DNA of 64,000 bases from DASTPP01 sp035762175 (lineage in GTDB: Bacteria; Myxococcota_A; Polyangia; Polyangiales; Polyangiaceae). The notes under the pieces are model-generated. The model had not been told where the DNA came from, searched no databases, and worked only from the letters and a program-made list of their open reading frames with translations. Positions 53,875 to 64,000 of this stretch are shown piece after piece. Positions within the stretch are counted from its first letter, which is position 1. Every line of letters begins with the position of its first letter. The translations under genes were made by a program, and so were the position numbers. The stretch lies in the NCBI GenBank assembly GCA_035762175.1, contig DASTPP010000174.1:62001-126000 (forward strand), given 5' to 3'.

Positions 53875-53990
53875 GGCCCGCCGGGCGCCTCGGCGAAGTG
53901 GTCGAGGCGCGCGAAGCACAGAAGGCAGGCGAGCACCACGGCCGCGAGCACGAAGGCGCGGCGGCGGGCATCCGGTTTCTGGCTCGTCAT
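53784..53990 (-). CDS. Possible small membrane peptide
   Basis: A 68-residue frame begins MTSQKPDARRRAFVLAAVVL with one membrane helix containing ACLLC, then a charged tail. Its last 90 bases overlap the convergent barrel gene, so it is a weak call. Confidence 0.35.
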   Translation of the reverse strand: MTSQKPDARRRAFVLAAVVLACLLCFARLDHFAEAPGGPQKRYPTLRSRWGKRPENPGGSSPPRTRAA

Positions 53991-54197
53991 GGGCTGGCGC
54001 TCCGCAACTGCCGGGCATCGCACGTCGGCTCGCAAGAGAGGAGGTCTCGGCGCCCGGCCACCCCGTGCGTCGGCGCCCGGCTCGACGAGCAGGGCCGGCG
54101 CTGGCGGTTCGTTCGGGCGGGGCTGGCCTAACGCGCGGTGCGAGGTCCGAGCCACTGTCCGCGTCGGGACTCTTCGGTTACCCTCGGCGCCGGACCC

Positions 54198-54590
54198 GTG
54201 GCCGATCCGCCGCCCCGCCTGCCCCGCGTGCTGCTCGTCGCGGGCGACGACCGCGTCGCGCGCTCGCTCGGCCGTGCCCTGCGCGCGTCGGCCGAGCTCG
54301 TGATGGCGCGCGACGCCCGGTCGGCCCTCGGGCTGCTTGCCGGGCGGCGCTTCGAGGTCGTCGTCGCGCAGCTCGCCCTGCCCGACGGCGATGGCCTCGC
54401 CGTGCTCGCCGAGGCTGAGCGCCTCTGCCCCGGCGCGGGGCGCGCCTTGTTCGCTTGGGCGGGCCCAACGCCCGAGGCCGAGCTCGCCCTGGGCGAGGGC
54501 CGCCTCGCAGCCTTGCTCTGCCGGCCCGAGGGCCTCGTCGAGCTCGTCGCCCTCGTGCGGAGCCAGGCGCCCGGGGGCGGGCCCGGATAG
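54198..54590 (+). CDS. Response-regulator receiver-like protein lacking the phosphoacceptor Asp
   Basis: The fold is that of a receiver domain (RVLLVAGDDRVARSLGRALR, RFEVVVAQLALPDGDGLAVL). The usual phosphorylated Asp is replaced: the D-x-x-LPDGDG motif reads QLALPDGDG. The DD after the first strand becomes GDD. A pseudo-receiver is likely. The start is GTG. It ends 258 bases from the end of the convergent ATPase gene. Confidence 0.65.
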   Translation: MADPPPRLPRVLLVAGDDRVARSLGRALRASAELVMARDARSALGLLAGRRFEVVVAQLALPDGDGLAVLAEAERLCPGAGRALFAWAGPTPEAELALGEGRLAALLCRPEGLVELVALVRSQAPGGGPG

Positions 54591-54847
54591 GAATTTCGTC
54601 GCCCCACCCGGAGCCATCCTTCAGGCCCGCCCGGCGGGTCCGTAAGCCGCACGTTCGTTTGCTGGGCGACGTCGTAAGATCCGCCAGGGGCGCCACGCCG
54701 GCCGCTACCCTTGCGCGCAGCGCACGCGGCCGGCCACCCTACTTCTGCCTCGGGCCGGGGCCGGCCGTCTCGACCGAGTTCGGCTCGTAACGAGCCGAGC
54801 TCTCGACCCGCGACGCCGAGGTCGTGCCCGACCCGAGGCAGAACCGC

Positions 54848-57376
<2,529 letters not shown>

Positions 57377-57449
57377 CGCGTTCTCCGCCGAGCTTGGGCC
57401 TCTGGGAGAGGCATCGTACCGGGCTTCGGGCGCCGGCCTCTGAAGCCGC

Positions 57450-57476
57450 AGACGCACTCGGGCGCGCCCCATTACG
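57450..57476 (-). promoter_or_regulatory. Putative ECF promoter of the second copper ATPase
   Basis: Leftward CGTAATG (57476-57470), 13 bp, TGCGTCT (... 57456-57450). The ATPase start lies about 75 bases downstream. It is the copy farthest from the main copper block. Confidence 0.68.
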
Positions 57477-57606
57477 CCCGGGTAACGAGGCCACTCGGCC
57501 GGCCTTCGGCCAGGCCAAGCGGAGCCGCGCCCGCCTGCAGGCCTCTCGGCCAGCCTTCACGGAACGGGTCAGGGCCCGGCCTGATGCGGCCAAGGGCGCC
57601 GGCCCT

Positions 57607-57671
57607 CTACGCCGCGGGCCTGCGCCGGCACTCTTCGGCGCACCGACGGCAGGCTGCCGCTCCTGGGTCAT
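57607..57671 (-). pseudogene. Remnant of a four-helix Cys-rich (Csp/DUF326-like) copper-storage gene
   Basis: A good ribosome site (GGAGGT) and ATG at 57671 are followed, after a frame change, by AAACRRCAEECRRRPAA and a stop. This looks like the final Cys-rich helix of copper-storage proteins. Most of the gene is gone. The rest of the 57377-58121 gap holds only the putative promoter and no recognisable gene. Confidence 0.4.
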
Positions 57672-58121
57672 GGTTACCTCCAGATCAGTCGGGGTGAGGT
57701 GCCCCCTCTGCGATCGCCCGTATCAGCAAGCGTCGTGCCCCGCGGCCGCTAGAAAGACCTTGCCGGCCGCGGAGCGGGGCGTTCGCTCGCGCCGACTCTC
57801 TCTCGAGCTGCACGGCAGAAGCGCCCCATGGGCATCGTGCCCGCGAGGCAAGGAACCTCGGTGCCCCAGGCCGACCTCGCTCCCCTCGGGCAGGGGGAGA
57901 GTGACTCGCCAGATCAATAACCGCGCCCGTTACACGTAACCCCCGAGGTCACATCGGGGCGACAACGACGCGAGGTTTTACGGCCCCGGGGCCTCGGCCC
58001 GAAACGGAGCGGACGCGAAGCCGCACCTCGGCAGCGCGGTCGGCTCGGCTACGCTCCGCCCCCAACGTCCCCCTACACCCGGGCCCTCCGGGATGACGCC
58101 CGGCACGGCACAAACGATCGC

Positions 58122-58949
58122 TTAGTCGTGCCTGCGAAGCTCGCGCAAGAAGGCCTCGATCTCGGGCGCGAACGCCCGGGCAAAATCCTCGGTGCTCCGC
58201 AAGTCGTCCGACATCGACGCTCGCGCCATGCGACCGCGCGGCAGGCGTTCGGCCAAGGCCTTCGCCAGCGCGACGGGGTGCCGCCAGTCGGCGCCCGCGA
58301 ACACGAGCGTCGGGGCCTGAATGCCGAGCAGTTCGTCGACGTGTCGGAACGCGCGGTCGCGGCCGATGGCGGCGGCGGCCGCGAGGCTGGCGGGGTTGGC
58401 GTCGGGCATCGCCTCGCGCACCATCGCCCCGATGACGGGTGACAGGTCGGCCAGGATCGGCGCCCACGCGGCCTCGACGCCCCGCGTGCGCATGCGCTCG
58501 GCGAACGCCGCCATGAACGCGAGCTCGGCGGCCTTCGCCGCGTCGTCTTCGATGTCTTCGACGCTGATCAACACCAGGCCGGACACGCGGCCCGGGTACG
58601 CCATCGCCGTTCGCAGAGCGACCGTCGCGCCCAGGCCGGCGCCGCCGACCACGGCGCGCGACGCGCGAAGGCGGTCGAGCAGCGAGACGACGTCGTCGGC
58701 GTACTGGGCCCACGTATGACGCGCCTCGTCGGCGCACACCGAGCGGCCGTAGCCGCGCACGTCGGGCAGCACCACCGTCGCGGCCGAGCCGAGGCGCTCG
58801 GCCAGAGGGACCAAGCTGCGGTGGTCGGGGCCGCCGCCGTGCATGAGTACCAACACCGGGAGCTGCGACGCCGCGGCCGCGTGGGGCTCTTGCGTAGAGA
58901 ACGCGCACAGGGGGCAGCCATCGCCGCCGGCGTAGTCGAGCCGAACCAT
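58122..58949 (-). CDS. Alpha/beta-hydrolase-fold protein with altered nucleophile
   Basis: The 275-residue product has the oxyanion region VLVLMHGGGPDHRS, the strand VVLPDVRGYGRS and a lid. The nucleophile elbow, normally GxSxG, reads GGAGLGATVAL with no Ser. A late Asp/His pair is only partly visible (VFAGADWRHP). It may be a non-hydrolytic member or use another residue. Confidence 0.78.
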   Translation of the reverse strand: MVRLDYAGGDGCPLCAFSTQEPHAAAASQLPVLVLMHGGGPDHRSLVPLAERLGSAATVVLPDVRGYGRSVCADEARHTWAQYADDVVSLLDRLRASRAVVGGAGLGATVALRTAMAYPGRVSGLVLISVEDIEDDAAKAAELAFMAAFAERMRTRGVEAAWAPILADLSPVIGAMVREAMPDANPASLAAAAAIGRDRAFRHVDELLGIQAPTLVFAGADWRHPVALAKALAERLPRGRMARASMSDDLRSTEDFARAFAPEIEAFLRELRRHD

Positions 58950-59139
58950 CAGGCCGCACACACTAACAGCGCACCCACGGACGGGCGAGTTGCCATGACG
59001 CTCTGGCAGGGGGCGACGCCGACGGGGGCGACGGTGACCTCGCCAGTCACCGCTAACCTGCGCGGTCACACTCCAACGAACGGCCTGGCGAGACGTTCCG
59101 AGCGTGCGATACCTTCACCGTGCGAGAGGGCGCGCGACG

Positions 59140-59253
59140 ATGAGCTGTTCCCGCTGTTCGACCGGCCGCAAGCGCCGGGGGGTGGTCGGTTGGCTGTGGC
59201 TCGCCGCCCTGGCCGCGCTGGTGGTTTTTGCGTTCCTCCGGGCGTCGCCTTGA
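59140..59253 (+). CDS. Tiny membrane peptide with N-terminal CxxC
   Basis: A 37-residue frame reads MSCSRCSTGRKRRGVVGWLW then LAALAALVVFAFLRASP: a CxxC pair, a basic patch and one membrane helix. It lies 52 bases upstream of the AraC-type gene and may be its leader gene. It is short, so confidence is limited. Confidence 0.45.
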   Translation: MSCSRCSTGRKRRGVVGWLWLAALAALVVFAFLRASP

Positions 59254-59305
59254 TTGCGGGCGGCTCGCTCGGCCGAAGCCGGACGTGGCGCGCGCGGGCG
59301 GCGCA

Positions 59306-60229
59306 GTGAGCCGCGTGCCTTCTGCGCGAGCGCCGGGCAAGGCGGCCGAAGGTCGCCCCAAGGAGAGGCCCGCACGCGCGCCGAGGGGCGCCTGGGCGGG
59401 CCGCGTCTTCTTCGCCCCGGGGCGAATGCTCTACGTCGGGCCGGGGGCCGACTCGTCGCCCCATGCGCACCACGCCGTCCAGGTCGCCATCTCCTTCGCC
59501 GAGCCCTTGCGGTATCGGAGGGCGCGAGGCCGCTGGCGCTCCGGCCACGTCATGGCGTTGCCCGCCGACGTCGAGCACGAGTTCGGGGCGACGGCCGGGC
59601 CGCTCGCCTTGATCTACCTCGAACCCGACGGCGCTTCGGGGCGGCAGATGAACGGCGCGCTCGTGGCCGACGCCGACGGCGCCGAGGCGCGACTGGCGGC
59701 GTCGCTCGAGGGCGTGGGGGCCCCGTCGGGCCGAGACGAGGCGCTACGCTTCGTCGAGCTCGTCGCAGCCTGCCTCGCCGGTGGCGCCGGGCCGCCGCCA
59801 CCGCGGCACCCGGCGGTGACGAAGGCCCTCACCTACGTGCGCGGCCTCGAGCTCGGCGCAGGCATCCGCGAACGGGACATCGCCCCGCACGTGGGCCTTT
59901 CGCCCGGGCGGCTCTCGCACCTCTTCGCCCGCGAAGTGGGGGTGCCCTTCCGGCCCTACGTGCTGTGGTTGCGCCTCGAGAAGGCCGTGGGGGCCTTGGC
60001 CGCCGGGGCGACGCTCACCGAGGCGGCGCACGCGGCGGGCTTCGCCGACTCGGCGCACCTGACGCGAACCTGCCGCCGCATGTTCGGCACGCCCCCCTCG
60101 GCCATTGCGTCCGGCGTCTCGTTCGAGGGCAGGCCCTCGTTCAAAGGGCCCCTGTTAGGCGCGACCGCTGGCGGACGTGGCTGCGGCGTCGGAGCGAGCC
60201 CCGAAAAAGCCACGTCGTCGAGTCGGTGA
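59306..60229 (+). CDS. AraC-family transcriptional regulator
   Basis: The N-terminal half is a cupin-like sensor (DSSPHAHHAVQVAISFAEPL, GHVMALPADVEHEF). The C-terminal half has two HTH motifs (IAPHVGLSPGRLSHLFAREV and LTEAAHAAGFADSAHLTRTC). The start is a GTG. The last about 40 residues look random and overlap the following pseudogene, so the end may have been displaced. Confidence 0.87.
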   Translation: MSRVPSARAPGKAAEGRPKERPARAPRGAWAGRVFFAPGRMLYVGPGADSSPHAHHAVQVAISFAEPLRYRRARGRWRSGHVMALPADVEHEFGATAGPLALIYLEPDGASGRQMNGALVADADGAEARLAASLEGVGAPSGRDEALRFVELVAACLAGGAGPPPPRHPAVTKALTYVRGLELGAGIRERDIAPHVGLSPGRLSHLFAREVGVPFRPYVLWLRLEKAVGALAAGATLTEAAHAAGFADSAHLTRTCRRMFGTPPSAIASGVSFEGRPSFKGPLLGATAGGRGCGVGASPEKATSSSR

Positions 60230-60269
60230 CGCAGCCCTTCCGCGTCTTCGAAGCGGGGCATTACCGCGG

Positions 60270-60777
60270 GCGGTGCCCTTCAGCGAAGGCGCCGTCGTCG
60301 AGTTTCCCGAGCCGATCGGCCCGCGCGAGGCCTATCTCTTCCCCTGGTCCGACGTCGTCTACTACCCGAAGACCCTCGGCGCCCAGACCTCGCTCAGGCG
60401 CTTCGCCCTCGAGCCAGCGTGGGCCGGCCGACTGGCGAGCGGCCTCGTACGTGCCGGCGCGCGCCGGTGGCTCGCGCGACCAGGGGTCGCCCAGGGAAAT
60501 CGGAGCGTGATCGACCGACTCAAGCGCCGCTACCGGGGCCGCGACCCGTTCGCGCTCGTGGTCACGGTCGAAGCCGAGCGCCGTTCCATGAAGATGCGCC
60601 TCGCCGGGCGGCACCAAGCCGACGCGACGGCCGACGGCGCGGCCGCGATCGCGAGGGCGCTCCTTGACGGGGGGTGACCGAGCCGGGGGTTTGGCTGCCC
60701 GAGCAGGCCATCTCGCACGACCAGTTCTTCGCGGAGTTTGGCACGATGGGCTGGACGTCAACAACGGTCGGCCCGTG
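60270..60777 (+). pseudogene. C-terminal remnant of a saccharopine-dehydrogenase-like gene
   Basis: The frame encodes VPFSEGAVVEFPEPIGPREA, YLFPWSDVVYYPKTLGAQTS and VVTVEAERRSMKMRLAG. A 1-base shift in a G run near 60672 then moves it to VTEPGVWLPEQAISHDQFFA, the usual end of these enzymes. The N-terminal NAD(P) fold is missing. It is a truncated and frameshifted remnant. Confidence 0.72.
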
Positions 60778-60812
60778 ATGGGCACCGCCCCTCGACCCGC
60801 CAGGGCGACAGC

Positions 60813-61262
60813 ATGAAGTTCGATCGCCTCAGCGCGTGGCTGCTGTTGGCCCTGGGCGTCCTCACGCTCGGGACCGGCGCCTACTTTCTCTTCATCCGGC
60901 CGGCGATGCTGCCCGAAGACGTGCGCCTAACGGGGGTCGACTCTCAGCACCTTCCGCCTGCCATGCTCAACTGGCTTCGCATCGTGTTCCGAATCTGGGG
61001 CGGCTTCGTCGTCGCCTTCGGCCTACTCTTGACGTCCGTTGCCGGCTACATGCTCATGTCGCACCCTGCGGTGCTCGGCCGAGGCGCGGCGCTCGCCGTG
61101 CTCGTCGCGTTCGGCCGTTGCTTGGCCAGCAACGTCCTCATCCGTTCTGGCTTTCTCTGGTTCATCGCCGCGCTGGCCGGGCTCGCCGCCCTGGCGGCCC
61201 TACGCCTCGCGCTGGGCCCCGCCGCACGGCAAACGGCGCCAACGCGGCGAGCCCTTCGAAAA
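60813..61262 (+). CDS. Small membrane protein without its own stop
   Basis: From the ATG at 60813 the product reads as a four-helix membrane protein of about 145 residues (LLLALGVLTLGTGAYFLFI, IWGGFVVAFGLLLTSVAGYM, VLVAFGRCLASNVLIRSGFL). The frame does not stop where the protein character ends; it stays open to 62426, antisense to the next gene. A 1-base shift would bring a TAG near 61265 into frame. I give the supported part only. Confidence 0.6.
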
Positions 61263-61304
61263 CCTAGGACAAGGGCAGTCGCCGCCTTCGAAGGCCCTTC
61301 GAGA

Positions 61305-62546
61305 TCACTTCGCCCGCCAGACCAGGCCGTTCGGGGCCTTGCCCACGGTCAGCGTCTTCGTCGACGCGCCCTGGGCCACGTCGATGACCGAGACGGTGTC
61401 GCCGGCCTGGTTCGAGACGTACGCGGTCTTGCCGTCGCCCGAGAAGGCGATGCCGTGCGCCCCGGCGCCCGTCGCGATGTCCATGTGCTTCTCGCCCGTG
61501 TCGGCCATGAACATGCTGACCTTGCCGTTGTCGGCGTCGGTGACCCAGACCATGCCGTCGGGGCCGAGCGCCGCCATGCCGGGCGTGAAGCCGAGGGGGA
61601 TGGTGCGCGTGATCTCGAGCGTCGTCGTGTCGATGGCCGTCAGCGACTTGCCGGCCTCGTTGTCGACGTACGCGACGCCGTTCGCGCCCTGCCACGCGCC
61701 CACCGGGGCGTCGCCGACCGTGATGGTCTTGGCGACGGTCTTGTCGGCGGCCTTGATCACGGTCACCGAATCCGACTCGGTGTTGGCCACGAACGCGTAG
61801 GCCCCGCTCGCCGAGAACGTCACCTCGGCCGGCCCGTTCTGCACCGCGATCGACGCCTTGTCGCCGAGCGTGGCGGCGTCGAGCACGAGCACCGAGCCCG
61901 GGTCGACCATCTGCGACGTCCAGACCTCGGCGCCGTCGGGCGAGAAGATGGCGTTGTGGTTCATCGCGGGCAGGGTGCGCGTGGCGCGGGTCGCACCGGT
62001 CGTCGCGTCGAGCAGCATGACGATGCCCGGCATCGCCTCGGAGCCGCCGCCGTGCGTGCCGCCGTGCGTACCGCCCGCGCCGCCCGTGCTGCCATGCCCG
62101 CCGCTCAGATCCATGCCGGGGACGGCCAGGAGCATCGTGGCGCGGTCGGGGCTCAAATACAGGTGGTGTGGGTAGGGCGCGTTCTGCAGGGCGACGGTGC
62201 CGGCGACCTCGTTCGTCTCGGCGTTGATGACGGAGACCGAGCTGTCACCCCCGTTGACGACGAAGAGGGCGTTGTACGTGATGGCCGCGATGGGCGTGCT
62301 CGAGGGCGGCCCCGAAGGCGCCCCGCCGTGCCCCGCGTCGCCGCCGTGGCCCATGCCGGACGCGCCCATGTGGTCGCCGCCCGCGCCCCCGCTGCCCCCG
62401 TGGGTCGCGCCGCCGCCGTGGCCTGACGCCCCCATCATGTTCATGCCGCCGTGACCCTCCATGTCGTCGGAGCAGGCGGGGGCGCCGAGCGCCACGGCCG
62501 CGGCGGCGAGAACGAAAGAAACGAGGGGACGCATCGATGTTGCCAT
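61305..62546 (-). CDS. His/Met/Gly-rich YVTN-type beta-propeller lipoprotein
   Basis: A lipoprotein signal (AAAAVALGAPACSDD) leads into a segment very rich in His, Met and Gly (MEGHGGMNMMGASGHGGGAT and more). YVTN/YncE-type propeller blades follow (NALFVVNGGDSSVSVINAET, AYVSNQAGDTVSVIDVAQGA). A second Gly/His-rich insert (GGTHGGTHGGGSE) sits between blades. It is 413 residues long. The low-complexity part could bind copper or silver; the propeller suggests a periplasmic binding role. Confidence 0.85.
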   Translation of the reverse strand: MATSMRPLVSFVLAAAAVALGAPACSDDMEGHGGMNMMGASGHGGGATHGGSGGAGGDHMGASGMGHGGDAGHGGAPSGPPSSTPIAAITYNALFVVNGGDSSVSVINAETNEVAGTVALQNAPYPHHLYLSPDRATMLLAVPGMDLSGGHGSTGGAGGTHGGTHGGGSEAMPGIVMLLDATTGATRATRTLPAMNHNAIFSPDGAEVWTSQMVDPGSVLVLDAATLGDKASIAVQNGPAEVTFSASGAYAFVANTESDSVTVIKAADKTVAKTITVGDAPVGAWQGANGVAYVDNEAGKSLTAIDTTTLEITRTIPLGFTPGMAALGPDGMVWVTDADNGKVSMFMADTGEKHMDIATGAGAHGIAFSGDGKTAYVSNQAGDTVSVIDVAQGASTKTLTVGKAPNGLVWRAK

Positions 62547-62703
62547 GAGACTACCGAGCCCTTTCTACGAGTGCAGTACGCCGGGGAGGGGCGAACGGTT
62601 CACTGGACGACGACCTTGCTCTTGTGCGAGCAACGCAAGGAGGGGGTCGAGGGCAGCGAGCGGGGTGGACATCTTCTTCATGATGGGGCCCTTGAAACCG
62701 AAG

Positions 62704-63348
62704 TTAGTTGGGCTCGCGACGAGGCCGCCTCGGGGTGACTCGCGATCGACCTAGCGCGTCCCAATGGCGTTCCGTAGTCATCGCCATGGTCGCCCAAGCT
62801 GGGGGCAGTCGTAGGGGCGGCGTCAGGAACAGCGCCGGCGGGCGTTCGAGGGCGAAGAGCCACTCGTCTTGGGCGCGCCCTCGCTTGGTGACCGAGCCGC
62901 GAAGCGTCTGGTCGAACGCGAACCCGCTCTTCTCGAAGACCCGCCGGCTCACGGCGTCATCGACGAAGATGCGGGCTTCGATGCGAAAGAGGCCAAGGCG
63001 GTTGAAGCCGTAGCGCACGAGCCAGCGCACGGCCTCCGTGCCGTACCCTCGGCCTTGCACCCAGGGGTCGATCCAGAGCCCGAGGTCGGCGCAGTCCGGG
63101 TCGGCCGTGTGGCGTAGCATGGCCGTGCCGACGGGCCGCCCCGTCGAACGTTCGACGGCGGTGAAGGTGTGGCCCACGCCCGCCCTGACCTCGCGCTCGC
63201 GCCGCGCGAGTACCGCGCGGTACTCATTGAGCGAGTTCGGGCCGTCCCACGCGATCGTATCGGTGACGGACGTGCCCGCGATCGCCGCGAAGAGGGAGTC
63301 GGCGTCGGCTGTGCGGACGGGCCGCATCTCGAGTCGCTCATCAGGCAT
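62704..63348 (-). CDS. RimJ/RimL-type GNAT N-acetyltransferase
   Basis: The GNAT core is clear: ADLGLWIDPWVQGRGYGTEA is the acetyl-CoA loop, and RIFVDDAVSRRVFEKSGFAF the last motif. The 214-residue product carries an extra tail of about 45 residues of low character. Substrate unknown; a lone gene. Confidence 0.85.
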   Translation of the reverse strand: MPDERLEMRPVRTADADSLFAAIAGTSVTDTIAWDGPNSLNEYRAVLARREREVRAGVGHTFTAVERSTGRPVGTAMLRHTADPDCADLGLWIDPWVQGRGYGTEAVRWLVRYGFNRLGLFRIEARIFVDDAVSRRVFEKSGFAFDQTLRGSVTKRGRAQDEWLFALERPPALFLTPPLRLPPAWATMAMTTERHWDALGRSRVTPRRPRREPN

Positions 63349-63810
63349 GGTTTCCGTCCCAAGGTGGTGAGCCCGTGCGGCCGAGCAAGGTCATTGGTGA
63401 GTGTGCTTGCGGTCGCGAGTGCCAAGCGCGGCGGCCCAACCCAGGGGCGGGGCCGTCGTCCTACCGCGCGCACGACCTTCCTATAAAAGACGCCTGGGCG
63501 ATGTTCAAGGCGGACACCCCTCCCCCCCTTGGGGGGGTTACCGGTAGAGTCACCGCCCCGAAGCGGTCCGCCGACACGAGTCACAGAAGCGCAGCCCCAA
63601 CCTCGGATCGCTTCTTGCTGAATGGCGCCCTCTCACCTCAATGGACCCAACGATGCCTGCCCTCGTACGCCACCCACGCAGGTGTTTCGAGGTGCAAGGC
63701 CCGTCGCCATCGAGCGACGGGCGCACAGCGATTGTGACCCAACGGGCCACTCTCTGTAACGGTCGAAGTCACACTCGCGCTAAAGGGAGCTCAGAGCAAG
63801 GAGGGCCGTC
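63349..63810. other. Gap without a recognised gene
   Basis: No gene is recognised. A C-run/G-run inverted repeat (CCCCCC-TT-GGGGGG type) near 63520-63538 could form a hairpin. A ribosome site (AGGAGG, about 63800) precedes the last gene. Confidence 0.4.
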
Positions 63811-64000
63811 GTGCGTCGCCGCCCCTCCCTAACCACTTCGGGCCAAGCCCGAGGCGATCGCAGGGCGGCGAGGCCCTACCGCTTGCGGCGTCGGTTCGTT
63901 GCCGCGCTCGGGCTCCTCGTCGGCGTGGTCCTGGTCTGCGGGGGCGGCGCGATCGCCGTCGCGGCCCTCTGTCGACGAGAGACGGCCATGGCCCACCAGC
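63811..64000 (+). CDS. Start of a membrane-anchored protein, 3' end outside window
   Basis: The GTG at 63811 follows AAGGAGG. The first 63 codons give an Arg-rich N-terminus and one membrane helix (FVAALGLLVGVVLVCGGGAI). No family can be assigned from this part. Confidence 0.6.
   Translation, partial: MRRRPSLTTSGQARGDRRAARPYRLRRRFVAALGLLVGVVLVCGGGAIAVAALCRRETAMAHQ

Noticed and set aside
63518..63540. C-run/G-run hairpin as a rho-independent terminator
   Set aside because: No T tract follows on either strand, and such runs are frequent by chance at this GC content.

Overview
The DNA is very GC-rich, with strong G/C bias at third codon positions. It carries eukaryotic-like kinase, CorE-like sigma-factor and tyrosinase-like genes, which fits a Myxococcota (deltaproteobacterial, probably Polyangia-type) chromosome; that assignment is inference. 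I found no rRNA, tRNA, CRISPR array, complete insertion sequence or integrase. The window is mostly an accessory metal and metalloid resistance region, scarred by duplicated gene ends, frameshifted remnants and truncations.

Layout. 1-5.2 kb: a minus-strand operon (merR, a small Cys-rich membrane protein, czcC, czcB, czcA, the last running off the window) behind a MerR-type promoter. 5.3-9.9 kb: a mercury module. A MerT-MerP fusion, a thioredoxin-like protein, an ArsR-type regulator and a TlpA-like redoxin run leftward, and merB (organomercurial lyase) runs rightward from a shared divergent promoter; no merA is visible. 10-15 kb: a CYTH protein, a czcA scar, a type-3 copper (tyrosinase-like) protein and low-information DNA. 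15.6-20.0 kb: a two-gene defence cassette, Ser/Thr kinase fused to an SF1 helicase plus a partner with a PLD-like motif, matching the architecture I recall for type I Mokosh. 20-24.7 kb: a decayed CDF transporter, SoxC/SoxD-like sulfite dehydrogenase genes and an ECF sigma cassette with a matching promoter.

25-30.2 kb: a second MerR-controlled metal module (thioredoxin-like protein, MerR, two heavy-metal-binding lipoproteins, a CcdA-like membrane protein, a P1B ATPase with YPC instead of CPC in its transport site, and a small HMA chaperone). Two near-identical MerR operators tie it together. 30.3-34.5 kb: an arsenic island (aquaporin, ArsN2-like acetyltransferase, arsR, arsC, arsH; arsI with a second arsR). 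34.6-39 kb: a TauD-like oxygenase, a membrane protein, a SigZ-like sigma factor, a GNAT gene and a CorE-like ECF sigma factor with a Cys-rich tail.

40.8-57.5 kb: the copper region: copA, multicopper oxidase, TolC-like protein, heavy-metal-binding-domain lipoproteins, copZ, FAD oxidoreductase, cupredoxin and a second Cu-ATPase with YHS and metal-binding domains. Four copies of a bipartite element, TGTAAT or CGTAAT, then a fixed 13-bp gap counted from the seventh base, then TGCGTCT, lie upstream of these transcription units in the right orientation. I propose they are targets of an ECF sigma factor, most likely the CorE-like one. The last 7 kb holds general genes (TetR, LysR, AraC, hydrolase, GNAT), a decayed saccharopine-dehydrogenase-like gene and a His/Met/Gly-rich beta-propeller lipoprotein.
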